Source of the DNA: Desulfuromonadales bacterium
GTDB taxonomy: Bacteria; Desulfobacterota; Desulfuromonadia; Desulfuromonadales; BM103
Length of the DNA stretch: 40,234 bases
Reading direction: 5' to 3'
Assembly (NCBI GenBank): GCA_027065695.1
Contig: JAMONP010000033.1
Location: forward strand, 1 to 40,234
A program made the position numbers and the translations under genes. Below, piece by piece: positions 26,795 to 36,221 of this stretch. How positions within the stretch are numbered: position 1 is the stretch's first letter; every line of letters starts with the position of its first letter. A model generated the notes under the pieces. It was not told the DNA's origin, searched no databases, and was given only the letters and a program-made list of their open reading frames with translations.

Positions 26795-28239
26795 TTCGCA
26801 TGGACGTGCGTACTGTCGCGGAGATTACCGGAGGACATCTGATGCAGAACGGTGCCTCTGTGGAGTTACTGGGTTTTTCCACAGACAGTCGTACGCTGCA
26901 GCCCGGGGATCTTTTTATCCCGTTGCGTGGTGATAACTTTGACGGTCATGATCATATGGCACAGGCAATTCAGCGAGGTGCCGTGGCCTGCCTCAGTGAG
27001 GAAATGATAGGTGGCCTGCTCGTACCGGTCATCAAGGTCACCGACACACTCAAAGCCTTGGGTGACCTGGCTGCCGCCGTGCGTCGGCAATTTGCCGGCC
27101 CGGTCATCGGTATTACCGGTACTTCAGGAAAGACGACTTGCAAAGAGATGCTGGCCGCCATTCTTGATGATATTGGCCCGGGGCTCAAGTCGGCCGGTAA
27201 CTTCAATAACCTGATTGGAGTGCCACTTACTTTGTTTGGCTTACAACCGGAACATCGTTGGGCGGTTGTCGAGATGGGGATGAGTGCTCGCGGTGAAATT
27301 GCCCGCCTGGCTGAAATTGCTACCCCAAAAATTGGCTTAATTACTAATGTAGGTGCCGGACATCTGGAGAATTTTGACGGCATTTCCGGTGTGGCCCGAG
27401 CCAAAGGAGAGCTGCTCATCCATTTACCTACAGACGGTGTCGCTTTGATCAATACAGACGATCCAGAAGTCTGTATGCTGCCTGTAGCCAATGGCGTCCG
27501 CAGGGTTCTTTTCGGTACCGGCAGTGATGCTGCTATCCGTGCAGACAGGATTTCCACCCATAATGGCTCTGTCAGTTTTGATCTGCAGATTGACAATGCT
27601 GTGCAACGGGTCCTATTGCCTCTACCTGGTCGGCATAATGTTGCCAACGCTCTGGGTGCCGCTGCCGTGGCCACTGTTCTCGGTGTTGGATTGAAAGAGG
27701 TTGTGGCTGGACTGGAAGCGTTTAAGCCCTGTCCGGGGCGCATGGAGCTGCTGGAGCTGCCAGATGACATTGTTGTCCTTGAGGACAGCTATAACGCCAA
27801 CCCTCTGTCGGTACATGCCGCCCTCGACGCGCTCCATGATCTTGGTTCTCCGGGTCGTCGCATCGCGGTTCTTGCTGATATGCTCGAATTGGGTTCATCT
27901 GCAGCTGAATTGCATCATCAGATAGGCACAGTTGCTGCGGAGCGGGCCGACTGGCTCTTTACTTTCGGTCCTCTAGCAGCAGAGATAGCCCGTGGTGCTG
28001 TCGAGGCAGGATTGCCGGACGACAGGGTTTTTGTTGCTCAAAGCCGTGATGAATTAGTTGCGCGACTTCTTAAAATGCTTCAGTCCGGTGATCGGGTTTT
28101 GATCAAGGGATCACGTGGCATGCGTATGGAAAAAGTGACGGATGCCCTGCGCAAATTACAACAATTACGTGAATCAGAACAAGAGCGTGGGTCAGAACAA
28201 AAGATTGCTGCGCCCATGTTTACTGCTAGCAGTAATTGA
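26791..28239 (+). CDS. murF: UDP-MurNAc-tripeptide:D-Ala-D-Ala ligase MurF
   Basis: A 482-residue Mur ligase that adds D-Ala-D-Ala to make the pentapeptide precursor. It shows the N-terminal 'GFSTDSRTLQPGDLFIPL' domain, the ATP loop 'GITGTSGKTTCKEML' near residue 110, 'AVVEMGMSARGEI', 'TNVGAGHLENF', and 'VLEDSYNANPLSV' in the C-terminal domain. The start overlaps the murE stop by four bases. The Gln/Glu-rich end is a variable tail. Confidence 0.96.
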   Translation: MIRMDVRTVAEITGGHLMQNGASVELLGFSTDSRTLQPGDLFIPLRGDNFDGHDHMAQAIQRGAVACLSEEMIGGLLVPVIKVTDTLKALGDLAAAVRRQFAGPVIGITGTSGKTTCKEMLAAILDDIGPGLKSAGNFNNLIGVPLTLFGLQPEHRWAVVEMGMSARGEIARLAEIATPKIGLITNVGAGHLENFDGISGVARAKGELLIHLPTDGVALINTDDPEVCMLPVANGVRRVLFGTGSDAAIRADRISTHNGSVSFDLQIDNAVQRVLLPLPGRHNVANALGAAAVATVLGVGLKEVVAGLEAFKPCPGRMELLELPDDIVVLEDSYNANPLSVHAALDALHDLGSPGRRIAVLADMLELGSSAAELHHQIGTVAAERADWLFTFGPLAAEIARGAVEAGLPDDRVFVAQSRDELVARLLKMLQSGDRVLIKGSRGMRMEKVTDALRKLQQLRESEQERGSEQKIAAPMFTASSN

Positions 28240-28251
28240 CGGAGATTAAAC

Positions 28252-29328
28252 GTGCTCTATCATCTTCTATACCCTCTGCATACGGAATTTTCGGTCCTTT
28301 ATGTCTTCCGGTTTATTACCTTCCGGACGATCTATGCAGCGATTACAGCTCTGGTTATCAGTTTTCTGCTGGGGCCCTGGCTGATCGAAAAACTTTCGGC
28401 GTTGCAGGTGGGGCAAAGCATCAGGCGAGTGGGTCCTGAGTCTCATTTCAAGAAGGAGGGCACGCCTACCATGGGAGGTGCACTGATTCTCTTCGCTATC
28501 GTTTTGCCGACGTTGCTCTGGGCCGACCTTACTAACTTGTATATCTGGCTGACACTTTTGGTGACTGTCAGCTACGGTCTTATCGGCTTTGTCGATGACT
28601 TGCTGAAGGTTCGTCACAAGAGCAGTGATGGTTTGTCGGCCCGCAAAAAAATGTTCTGGCAGATGCTGGTTGCCTTTGGTGTCGGCATGATCCTGATGGC
28701 TTACCCCGGTTTCCAGACGACACTGGCGTTCCCATTTTTCAAAAGTATCAATCCTGACCTCGGCTGGTTCTATGTGCCGTTTGCCATGTTAGTTATTATT
28801 GGTGCCAGTAACGCTGTTAACCTTACCGACGGTCTCGATGGACTGGCAATCGGTCCGGTGATTATTGCTGCGGGGACCTATCTGCTTTTTGCCTATGTGG
28901 CCGGTCATGCGACTCTATCAAACTATCTTCAGATCGATGGTGTCAAAGGTGCTGGGGAACTCTCGATTCTGTGTGGTTCCATGGTCGGAGCCGGGCTTGG
29001 CTTTCTCTGGTTCAATACATATCCAGCCCAGGTTTTTATGGGGGATACCGGTAGTCTGTCGCTTGGCGGTGCCATCGGCACTATTGCTGTTATCACCAAG
29101 CAGGAGATCGTTCTGGTTATTGTCGGTGGTATTTTCGTCATGGAAGCTCTCTCGGTGATTGTGCAGGTCACCTCCTTCCGACTCTATGGCAAACGAGTGT
29201 TCCGTATGGCACCGATTCATCATCATTTTGAGTTGAAAGGTTGGCCGGAACCGAAAATTATTGTGCGGTTCTGGATTATCAGCATCATTCTGGCGCTGAT
29301 TGGTCTTTCAACCCTTAAGTTAAGATAG
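28252..29328 (+). CDS. mraY: Phospho-MurNAc-pentapeptide transferase MraY
   Basis: A 358-residue polytopic inner-membrane enzyme that transfers phospho-MurNAc-pentapeptide to undecaprenyl phosphate, giving lipid I. Conserved loops are visible: '[14 protein letters not shown]', '[17 protein letters not shown]', '[13 protein letters not shown]', '[13 protein letters not shown]' and the histidine loop '[13 protein letters not shown]'. About ten membrane helices are expected. GTG 28252 follows GGAG; the N-terminus matches the family ('MLYHLLYPL'). Confidence 0.96.
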   Translation: MLYHLLYPLHTEFSVLYVFRFITFRTIYAAITALVISFLLGPWLIEKLSALQVGQSIRRVGPESHFKKEGTPTMGGALILFAIVLPTLLWADLTNLYIWLTLLVTVSYGLIGFVDDLLKVRHKSSDGLSARKKMFWQMLVAFGVGMILMAYPGFQTTLAFPFFKSINPDLGWFYVPFAMLVIIGASNAVNLTDGLDGLAIGPVIIAAGTYLLFAYVAGHATLSNYLQIDGVKGAGELSILCGSMVGAGLGFLWFNTYPAQVFMGDTGSLSLGGAIGTIAVITKQEIVLVIVGGIFVMEALSVIVQVTSFRLYGKRVFRMAPIHHHFELKGWPEPKIIVRFWIISIILALIGLSTLKLR

Positions 29329-29356
29329 CTGCGTTTAGATAGATAGGTTGAAGGAT

Positions 29357-30754
29357 ATGCAGAGAGATTATCGGGACAAGAAAATCGTTATTATCGGCGC
29401 CGGTTCCACCGGGTGTAGCCTGACGCAGTTTTTCTGCGCCCAGGGTGCTCAGGTCACCTTGTCCGATAATCGTTCTGCAGATCTCCTTGGCCATCTTGAT
29501 GGATTAACGCAGATCGGGGTAACGCTGGATCTTGGTGGCCACACACATACCTTGTTTATGGATGCTGACTTGATCGTGGTCAGCCCCGGTGTGCCGCTAG
29601 ATATCCCGGTCCTGAATGCTTGTCGTGATCAGGGTGTCCCGGTCATGGGTGAAATTGAAATTGCCTGGCGTGAACTGGTTGGAACGGTGATCGCCATCAC
29701 GGGCACCAACGGCAAGTCAACGGTAACGACTTTGATTGGCGAAATGATAAAAGCCTGGGGCCAGAAGGTTTTTGTCGGTGGCAATCTCGGCACACCGTTG
29801 GTGGACGCAGTCGGTCATGATTATGATTATAACTGGTACGTTGTTGAACTGTCGTCGTTCCAGCTTGAAACGATAAAAGCTTTCCGGCCACGTTACGCCA
29901 TGCTTCTCAATATCACTGAAGACCACCTGGATCGTTATTCGGACATGGCTGACTATCAGGCGGCAAAAGCGAGAATTGTTGAAAATCTGCAAGAGGACGA
30001 TGTGGCAATTCTTAACGCAGATGATCCTCTGGTCATGCAGGCAGCTGCAGAAACGCGGGCAAACAGGGTCTATTTCAGTAGCCAATCCACTCTGGATTCC
30101 GGCATGAGCTTGGTCGATAACAAGATCATCTGGCGTTGGCAGGATAGTGAACTTCTCTTTCCTGTAGACGAATTAAAGCTTCGTGGTCAGCACAATCATG
30201 AAAATGTTATGGCTGCCATGATTCCATTGCTACTGGAAGGGTGTCCCGCCGAAGTTGCCTGGAGTGCTGCCAAAAAATTTACCGGCCTGCCACATCGCAT
30301 GGAATTTCTTGGTGAGCGAAATGGGGCCTGTTGGTACAACGACTCCAAAGGCACCAATATCGGCAGTGTGGTGAAAAGTCTGGCAGGGATGGTAACGCCG
30401 GTTGTTCTGCTTGCCGGCGGCAAGGACAAGCAAGGTGATCTTTCGGCTCTGGTCGAGCCAATCAAGGCAAAGGTCAGCCACCTGATTTTGATCGGAGCTG
30501 CAGCAGGGCGTATGGCAGAGGCCTTTAGCGGACTGACCGAAATCCATCGTGCCGGCAATATGCGTGAAGCTGTAGAGCTTGCTGACCGGCTGAGTTGTGC
30601 CGGGGCGACAGTGATGCTGTCACCAGGGTGCTCCAGTTTTGATATGTACAAGAGCTTTGAGGAGCGTGGCCAGATTTTCAGCCGCGAGTTTCATGTTTTG
30701 CCCCGAGAGTTTCGTGCCTTGACTGCGCACGGGGAATGTAGCAATGGAAATTAG
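29357..30754 (+). CDS. murD: UDP-MurNAc-L-Ala:D-Glu ligase MurD
   Basis: A 465-residue Mur ligase that adds D-glutamate. It has an N-terminal Rossmann domain ('KIVIIGAGSTGCSLTQFF'), the ATP loop 'AITGTNGKSTVTT', 'VGGNLGTPL', 'VVELSSFQLETI', 'NITEDHLDRY' and 'NDSKGTN' near the C-terminal domain. I prefer ATG 29357; a TTG at 29348 would add three residues, and neither has an ideal ribosome site. The stop lies 11 bases inside ftsW. Confidence 0.95.
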   Translation: MQRDYRDKKIVIIGAGSTGCSLTQFFCAQGAQVTLSDNRSADLLGHLDGLTQIGVTLDLGGHTHTLFMDADLIVVSPGVPLDIPVLNACRDQGVPVMGEIEIAWRELVGTVIAITGTNGKSTVTTLIGEMIKAWGQKVFVGGNLGTPLVDAVGHDYDYNWYVVELSSFQLETIKAFRPRYAMLLNITEDHLDRYSDMADYQAAKARIVENLQEDDVAILNADDPLVMQAAAETRANRVYFSSQSTLDSGMSLVDNKIIWRWQDSELLFPVDELKLRGQHNHENVMAAMIPLLLEGCPAEVAWSAAKKFTGLPHRMEFLGERNGACWYNDSKGTNIGSVVKSLAGMVTPVVLLAGGKDKQGDLSALVEPIKAKVSHLILIGAAAGRMAEAFSGLTEIHRAGNMREAVELADRLSCAGATVMLSPGCSSFDMYKSFEERGQIFSREFHVLPREFRALTAHGECSNGN

Positions 30755-31856
30755 ACAGGGAACAGATCATTCCATACTGTTACTGGCGGTCTGCCTGACC
30801 TGTCTCGGTGTGGTCATGGTTTTTTCCTCCTCGTCGATCATGGCAGTGCGATCATATGGCGATAGCCTGTATTTTCTCAAACACCAGAGTGTCTATGCTC
30901 TGGTTGGCTTTGCAGTCATGGCGTTATTGATGCGTATTGATCTCGACGTTTTGCGTAAGGCCGCCTGGCCGGTGTTAGGTTTGTGCGTTCTGCTGTTGCT
31001 TGCTGTTCTGGTCCCAGGCGTTGGTAAAAAAGTTGGTGGTGCCGCTCGCTGGATCAAGGTTGCCGGTTTGACCTTTCAACCTGCGGAATTCGCCAAAATC
31101 GGCCTGGTGCTCTTTATGGCGCATTCCCTGGCTCGTAAAAAGGACAAGGACAGGGTCAAGAGCTTTCGCGGTGGTTTTCTGTCGTACATGTTAATTCTTG
31201 GCTTATTGATTGGCTTGTTGCTGGCCCAGCCGGACCTGGGTGGGGCCTTAACTTTAAGTGTTGTCGCGATTGCCATGCTGCTGGTGGCTGGTACTCGCGT
31301 GAGGTACCTGGCCAGTGTCGGTTTGCTGGCCTTGCCGTTTCTATACTTTATGGTTATGAACGTCGATTACCGACGGCGGCGGATTATGGCGTTCCTTAAT
31401 CCCTGGGAAGATCCTGGTAACACTGGTTTCCAGATTATCCAAAGCTGGATTGCCTTCGGTTCCGGTGGTGCTGTTGGTAAGGGGCTGGGCGAGAGCAAAC
31501 AGAAGCTGTTTTATCTACCTGAGGCGCATACTGATTTTATCTTCTCAGTGATCGGTGAGGAACTTGGTTTTGTCGGGGTGATTGTGATCGCCTCAATGTT
31601 TATGCTTTTGATTGTTAGAGGATTGCGGACGGCACTCAATGCCCCGGATGAATTCAGTTGTTTTCTGGCTTTCGGTCTTACTTTTCTGATTGGCATGCAG
31701 GCCTTTGTCAATATGGCCGTAGTTCTGGGGATGGTCCCCACCAAGGGACTGGCGTTACCGTTTCTTTCCTACGGAGGAACGAGTCTGGTGACAACCCTGG
31801 CAGCGATTGGTCTCCTCCTGAATGTTTCACGGCACTCACCAGGAGAGTTGCGATGA
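30744..31856 (+). CDS. ftsW: Septal peptidoglycan polymerase FtsW
   Basis: A 370-residue SEDS-family membrane protein that polymerises lipid II with FtsI at the septum. 'ARWIKVAGLTFQPAEFAKIG' contains the hallmark 'QPAEFAK', 'NPWEDPGNTGFQIIQSWIA' is the substrate-loop region, and 'PTKGLALPFLSYGGTSL' is the C-terminal signature. Around ten membrane helices are evident from hydrophobic stretches. Its place between murD and murG supports FtsW over RodA. Confidence 0.95.
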   Translation: MEIRQGTDHSILLLAVCLTCLGVVMVFSSSSIMAVRSYGDSLYFLKHQSVYALVGFAVMALLMRIDLDVLRKAAWPVLGLCVLLLLAVLVPGVGKKVGGAARWIKVAGLTFQPAEFAKIGLVLFMAHSLARKKDKDRVKSFRGGFLSYMLILGLLIGLLLAQPDLGGALTLSVVAIAMLLVAGTRVRYLASVGLLALPFLYFMVMNVDYRRRRIMAFLNPWEDPGNTGFQIIQSWIAFGSGGAVGKGLGESKQKLFYLPEAHTDFIFSVIGEELGFVGVIVIASMFMLLIVRGLRTALNAPDEFSCFLAFGLTFLIGMQAFVNMAVVLGMVPTKGLALPFLSYGGTSLVTTLAAIGLLLNVSRHSPGELR

Positions 31857-32932
31857 GGCTTCTATTGGCTGGTGGCGGCACTGGTGGACACCTTTTCCCG
31901 GCAATTGCCCTGGCCGAGCAGCTTAAGCATGAAGACCCGCAGAGTGAAATACTTTTTGTAGGAACTGAAAGAGGGCTTGAAGCTCGTATGTTGCCAGAGC
32001 TCGGCTGGAATTTGCAAACGATTGAGATGAGTGGCTGGGCAGGCCTTGGCTTTGTTGTCCGTCTGAAAGTCCTCGGAAAATTGGTGAAGAGTTTCAGGCA
32101 GTCCAGAACGATTCTACGGCAATTTCGACCGGATGTCGTTGTTGGTGTCGGTGGTTATGCTTCAGTTCCTGTTCTATTGGCGGCCAAAACGTTAAAGATT
32201 CCGTACCTGGTTCATGAGCAGAATGCCTGGCCCGGCTTGGCTAACCGCTTGCTTGGCCGCTGGGCAAAAAGAGTTTGTCTCTCCTTTAGCGAGGCGGACC
32301 GGGCGTTTCATCAAAGTGCAACGGTATTGACCGGTAATCCGGTCCGCGTAGCAATGGAGAACTGTCCGCAGATCAAGAAAGACAAGAGCTGTTTGTTGGT
32401 ATTCGGGGGCAGTCAAGGGGCGCGGGCGATTAACCGGGCCGTTGTTGCCGCTCTACCGCATCTGAAAGAGTGGCGGGAGAAACTTGAAATCGTGCACCAG
32501 TCCGGAACATTGGATTATGAAGAAACCCTGCGTGGTTACCAGGAGAATGGTTGGCCGAATGTCGATGTCCAACCGTTTATTAACGATATGGCACAGGCCT
32601 ATGAAAAGGCAACCTTGATTGTCTGCAGAGCCGGGGCGACGACTCTTGCAGAATTGACTGCTTGTGGACGTCCGGCTGTACTGGTGCCTTACCCCCACGC
32701 TGCTGCCGGGCATCAGGCTGTCAATGCCCAGGCTATGGCGGCTAAGGGTGCTGCGCTGATGATGGAAGAAACTGATTTGACACCAAAGCGTTTGGCCAAG
32801 CTGCTCAGTGGCCTGCTTCATGACCGTGTCAGCCTCATGTCGATGGCTGCGGCGGCAAAAGGCCTGGCACGACGCGGTGCCGCTGCACGCCTGCTGCGGG
32901 AATGTCGCGCCGTTTTGTCAGAAGCGGTTTAA
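31853..32932 (+). CDS. murG: Lipid II synthase MurG
   Basis: A 359-residue GT28 glycosyltransferase that adds GlcNAc to lipid I at the inner membrane. Signatures: 'LAGGGTGGHLFPAIALAEQL', 'GVGGYASVPVLLAA', 'VHEQNAWPGLANRL', 'VFGGSQGARAIN' and 'ICRAGATTLAELTACGRP'. ATG 31853 has AGGAGA upstream and overlaps the ftsW stop; the open frame extends further upstream but without homology. Confidence 0.96.
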   Translation: MRLLLAGGGTGGHLFPAIALAEQLKHEDPQSEILFVGTERGLEARMLPELGWNLQTIEMSGWAGLGFVVRLKVLGKLVKSFRQSRTILRQFRPDVVVGVGGYASVPVLLAAKTLKIPYLVHEQNAWPGLANRLLGRWAKRVCLSFSEADRAFHQSATVLTGNPVRVAMENCPQIKKDKSCLLVFGGSQGARAINRAVVAALPHLKEWREKLEIVHQSGTLDYEETLRGYQENGWPNVDVQPFINDMAQAYEKATLIVCRAGATTLAELTACGRPAVLVPYPHAAAGHQAVNAQAMAAKGAALMMEETDLTPKRLAKLLSGLLHDRVSLMSMAAAAKGLARRGAAARLLRECRAVLSEAV

Positions 32933-32947
32933 AGCGAAGGGAAGATT

Positions 32948-34324
32948 ATGTACGGCAAGATTCAAAAAATTCATTTCGTCGGTATCGGCGGCATCGGTAT
33001 GAGTGGTATTGCTGAAGTCCTTATCAATCTTGGCTATCAGGTGTCCGGGTCGGATCTCAAAGAGAGTGATATTACTCGACGGCTGGCAGTTCTGGGTGGG
33101 ACGATCGCCTATGGTCATCGTGCCGAAAACCTCTCTGAAGTGGATGTTGTGGTGACCTCAACAGCAGTTAAGGAGGATAACCCAGAGGTGCAGGAAGCAC
33201 ATAATCGCAAGGTTCCTGTGATTCCCCGGGCCGAAATGCTGGCTGAACTGATGCGCATGAAGCATGGCATCGCCATTGCCGGAACTCATGGCAAGACGAC
33301 AACCACCAGCATGGTGGCAACAGTTCTCTCCCACGGTGGCATCGACCCGACCGTAGTTATAGGCGGACGTCTCGACTCCATAGGTTCCAATGCCAAGCTG
33401 GGCCAGGGTGAATTTCTGGTGGCCGAAGCCGATGAATCGGATGGTTCGTTTCTGAAGTTGTCGCCGACCATTGCAGTGGTGACCAATGTCGATGAGGATC
33501 ACCTCGATTATTACAGTGATTTGGATGAGATTCGCGCAACGTTTATTAATTTCATCAACAAAGTTCCCTTCTATGGTCTGGTTGTTCTCTGCCTGGACGA
33601 TGAAAACTTGCAGGGGATGATCCCCGAAGTCAAAAAACGCCTGGTCACTTATGGGCTAACCAGTCAGGCGGATTTCCAGGCTTCTGAAATTGAGCATCAA
33701 GCCGATCGTACCAGCTTCATGGTTCAGTATCGTGGCGAAGCTCTCGGCCGAGTGAATATCCGCATGCCGGGTCGCCACAATGTTCTGAATGCCCTGGCCG
33801 CTGTCGCTGTCGGTATGGAACTCGAGATGCCTTTTGCTTCAATCGCCGAAGGTTTCCAGGATTTTGGTGGCGTACAGCGTCGTTTCCAGGTCAAAGGTGA
33901 AGCTCAGGAGATCATGGTGGTGGATGATTACGGCCATCATCCGGTGGAAATCAAGGCAACCCTGGCGGCGGCACGTTCAGGTTGGGACCGGCGGGTGGTT
34001 GCGGTATTTCAACCGCACAGGTACAGTCGCACTGAAGCTCTCTTTGATGATTTTGTGACGGCTTTCTATCAGGCTGATCACATTGCCGTGATGGATGTCT
34101 ATGCGGCCGGTGAAGAGCCGCGTCCGCAGGTTTCCGCAGAAAAATTGGCAGCTGGTATCGTTGAGCATGGTCATAAATCGTGTTGTTATACCGGCAATGT
34201 GGAGGCGACAGTCGAGCATCTTCAGGCGGTTCTGCAGCCTGGCGATATCGTTATCACACTTGGTGCTGGCAACGTCTGGCAGGTAGGCGTGAGTTTGTTG
34301 GATCTTTTGCAAAAGAAGGGTTGA
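32948..34324 (+). CDS. murC: UDP-MurNAc:L-alanine ligase MurC
   Basis: A 458-residue Mur ligase, the first of the peptide-adding steps. The Rossmann part '[17 protein letters not shown]', the ATP loop '[15 protein letters not shown]', '[12 protein letters not shown]', '[11 protein letters not shown]' and the C-terminal '[16 protein letters not shown]' are all present. In related genomes murB commonly follows; here ddl starts 12 bases later. Confidence 0.97.
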   Translation: MYGKIQKIHFVGIGGIGMSGIAEVLINLGYQVSGSDLKESDITRRLAVLGGTIAYGHRAENLSEVDVVVTSTAVKEDNPEVQEAHNRKVPVIPRAEMLAELMRMKHGIAIAGTHGKTTTTSMVATVLSHGGIDPTVVIGGRLDSIGSNAKLGQGEFLVAEADESDGSFLKLSPTIAVVTNVDEDHLDYYSDLDEIRATFINFINKVPFYGLVVLCLDDENLQGMIPEVKKRLVTYGLTSQADFQASEIEHQADRTSFMVQYRGEALGRVNIRMPGRHNVLNALAAVAVGMELEMPFASIAEGFQDFGGVQRRFQVKGEAQEIMVVDDYGHHPVEIKATLAAARSGWDRRVVAVFQPHRYSRTEALFDDFVTAFYQADHIAVMDVYAAGEEPRPQVSAEKLAAGIVEHGHKSCCYTGNVEATVEHLQAVLQPGDIVITLGAGNVWQVGVSLLDLLQKKG

Positions 34325-34336
34325 GCGACAGGTTGC

Positions 34337-35284
34337 ATGACTGGAATGGGAGTTATGGCAAATCGTAATGATCTGAAAAAAAGAACGATTGCGGTGTTGA
34401 TGGGAGGCCTTTCTGCTGAACGGAATATCTCTTTTAAAACCGGTCGTGCTGTACTGAAGTCATTGCTGGAAAGCGGTTACGATGCAGTGGCTGTAGATGT
34501 CGGTCATGATTTGCCGAGACAACTACTAGCCGCTGAAACTGAGTTGGCTTTTATCTGTCTGCATGGGCGTTACGGTGAAGACGGAACAGTTCAGGGGCTG
34601 CTCGAGATGATGAAGATTCCTTACTCCGGCAGTGGTGTGATGTCTTCGAGCATGGCCATGGACAAGGTGATTACCAAACAGATTCTGCTCTATCACGAAA
34701 TATCGACTCCCGGATTTGTGGTCTACCGTGCCGGTGATGATTGGGCTGCAGTACTTGAGCGGTGTCGGCATTTTCCGCTGGTTGTTAAGCCGGCCAGGGA
34801 AGGCTCAACCATCGGTGTCAGCATTGTCCATGACATTATAGCGCTCGAGGCAGGCCTTACGGAGGCGTTACGTCATGATGACTTGATCCTGATCGAAGAT
34901 TTTATTCAAGGTGCTGAAGTCACGGTCAGTGTCTTAAATGGCGAACCCTTGCCGATCATCGAGATTGTTCCAAAAAGCGGTTTTTACGATTATGAATCGA
35001 AATACACGCCCGGACAAACTGAGTATCTGCTGCCGGCACCACTGGATGCGGTTATTTACAATCGTCTCCAGGAGGTTTCCGTGGCTGCATGCCGGGCTCT
35101 GTCCTGTAGGGGGGCTGCCAGAGTCGATTTTATGGTACGGGAGCGTGAGTTCTTCTGCCTTGAGGTCAACACCATACCAGGTATGACCGAAACCAGTTTG
35201 CTCCCCAAAGCTGCAGCTGAGGCCGGTGTGTGCTTCAATGAACTGGTCATACAGATTTTGGAAGATGCAGGATTAAACAAGTAG
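34337..35284 (+). CDS. ddl: D-alanine:D-alanine ligase
   Basis: A 315-residue ATP-grasp enzyme making the D-Ala-D-Ala dipeptide used by MurF. 'VLMGGLSAERNISFKTG', 'FICLHGRYGEDGTVQGLLE', 'VKPAREGSTIGVS' and 'FCLEVNTIPGMTETSLLP' are diagnostic. ATG 34337 has ACAGG at a short distance; ATG 34355 (six residues shorter) is also possible. The conserved end includes the Mg-binding Glu and Asn of 'EVNTIPG'. Confidence 0.95.
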   Translation: MTGMGVMANRNDLKKRTIAVLMGGLSAERNISFKTGRAVLKSLLESGYDAVAVDVGHDLPRQLLAAETELAFICLHGRYGEDGTVQGLLEMMKIPYSGSGVMSSSMAMDKVITKQILLYHEISTPGFVVYRAGDDWAAVLERCRHFPLVVKPAREGSTIGVSIVHDIIALEAGLTEALRHDDLILIEDFIQGAEVTVSVLNGEPLPIIEIVPKSGFYDYESKYTPGQTEYLLPAPLDAVIYNRLQEVSVAACRALSCRGAARVDFMVREREFFCLEVNTIPGMTETSLLPKAAAEAGVCFNELVIQILEDAGLNK

Positions 35285-35317
35285 TCATCGATTGGCGTCT
35301 CAAAACCGAGTGAAACA

Positions 35318-36160
35318 ATGCGCGATTTGAAGTCTCAAAAACAGAAGAAGACCAAGACCAACCGGCGTAAGCAGACAAAGCAGCCGCGCGACTGGAAAAA
35401 GCTGTTCCATTGCATGCTACGCATCTGTATTGCCTCCGGTAGTGGTTTTCTGCTTGCAAGTGGTGCGCTGTTGACAGCTCAGATGCTGCTGGAGTCGGGA
35501 TATTTCGGAACACATAATATTCGTGTAGAGCATCAGGTGAGAGTGAGTGAGGACGATATCCTCGCTGCCTCCGATATTAAGATTGGTGACAGTCTGTTCG
35601 ATCTTGAATTGGATATGATCGGTCTCAAAATTGAAGAGCATCCATGGATTGCCAAAGCCGAGGTGGAGCGTTCTTTTCCGGATCAGGTGGTCATCCGGGT
35701 GGTGGAACGTGAAGCCAGGGCCGTGATTGATCTGGATTATCTCTACTACGTGGATAAGGGTGGAGTTGTTTTTAAGATGCTTGAATCTGGCGATCAGCTC
35801 AATTATCCGGTGATTACCGGGATAGATCGTCAGTACTTACTCGACAATCCGGATCAGACGCAGGACTCGTTAAATTTGGCTTTACGGCTTATGGATGAAT
35901 TGGATAAGCGCAGTACCTTCAACCTGGACGATGTTTCCGAGATTCACTATGACCAGTTAGAAGGCTTGATATTATATACCATGGTCGGCGGTGTCCCGGT
36001 TCGAATGGGCAAGCAGGGTTTTAACGACAAACTAAATCGCCTGGAGACAATTTACAACGACCTGGAACCACGTCTTCTGGCTTTAAAGTATATCGACTTA
36101 AACGTGACTGACCGCGTTATCGTCAAGGTGGATGTGAAACGTAAGGTCGGCAGAGGTTAG
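35318..36160 (+). CDS. ftsQ: Cell division protein FtsQ
   Basis: A 280-residue bitopic protein with a very basic cytoplasmic N-terminus (Lys/Arg-rich, about 1-29), one membrane helix at about 34-58, a POTRA domain ('NIRVEHQVRVSEDDILAAS', 'HPWIAKAEVERSFPDQVVIRVVEREA') and the FtsQ C-terminal domain ending 'YIDLNVTDRVIVKV'. It bridges FtsBL and the early divisome. The sequence AGGTTAGTTTT at its stop is repeated 16 bases later (36154-36164 and 36170-36180), a small duplication. Confidence 0.93.
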   Translation: MRDLKSQKQKKTKTNRRKQTKQPRDWKKLFHCMLRICIASGSGFLLASGALLTAQMLLESGYFGTHNIRVEHQVRVSEDDILAASDIKIGDSLFDLELDMIGLKIEEHPWIAKAEVERSFPDQVVIRVVEREARAVIDLDYLYYVDKGGVVFKMLESGDQLNYPVITGIDRQYLLDNPDQTQDSLNLALRLMDELDKRSTFNLDDVSEIHYDQLEGLILYTMVGGVPVRMGKQGFNDKLNRLETIYNDLEPRLLALKYIDLNVTDRVIVKVDVKRKVGRG

Positions 36161-36221
36161 TTTTTACATAGGTTAGTTTTAAGCACAGGCCAGTTCTGTT
36201 AAAGGTGAGAAGGGGAGAAAT

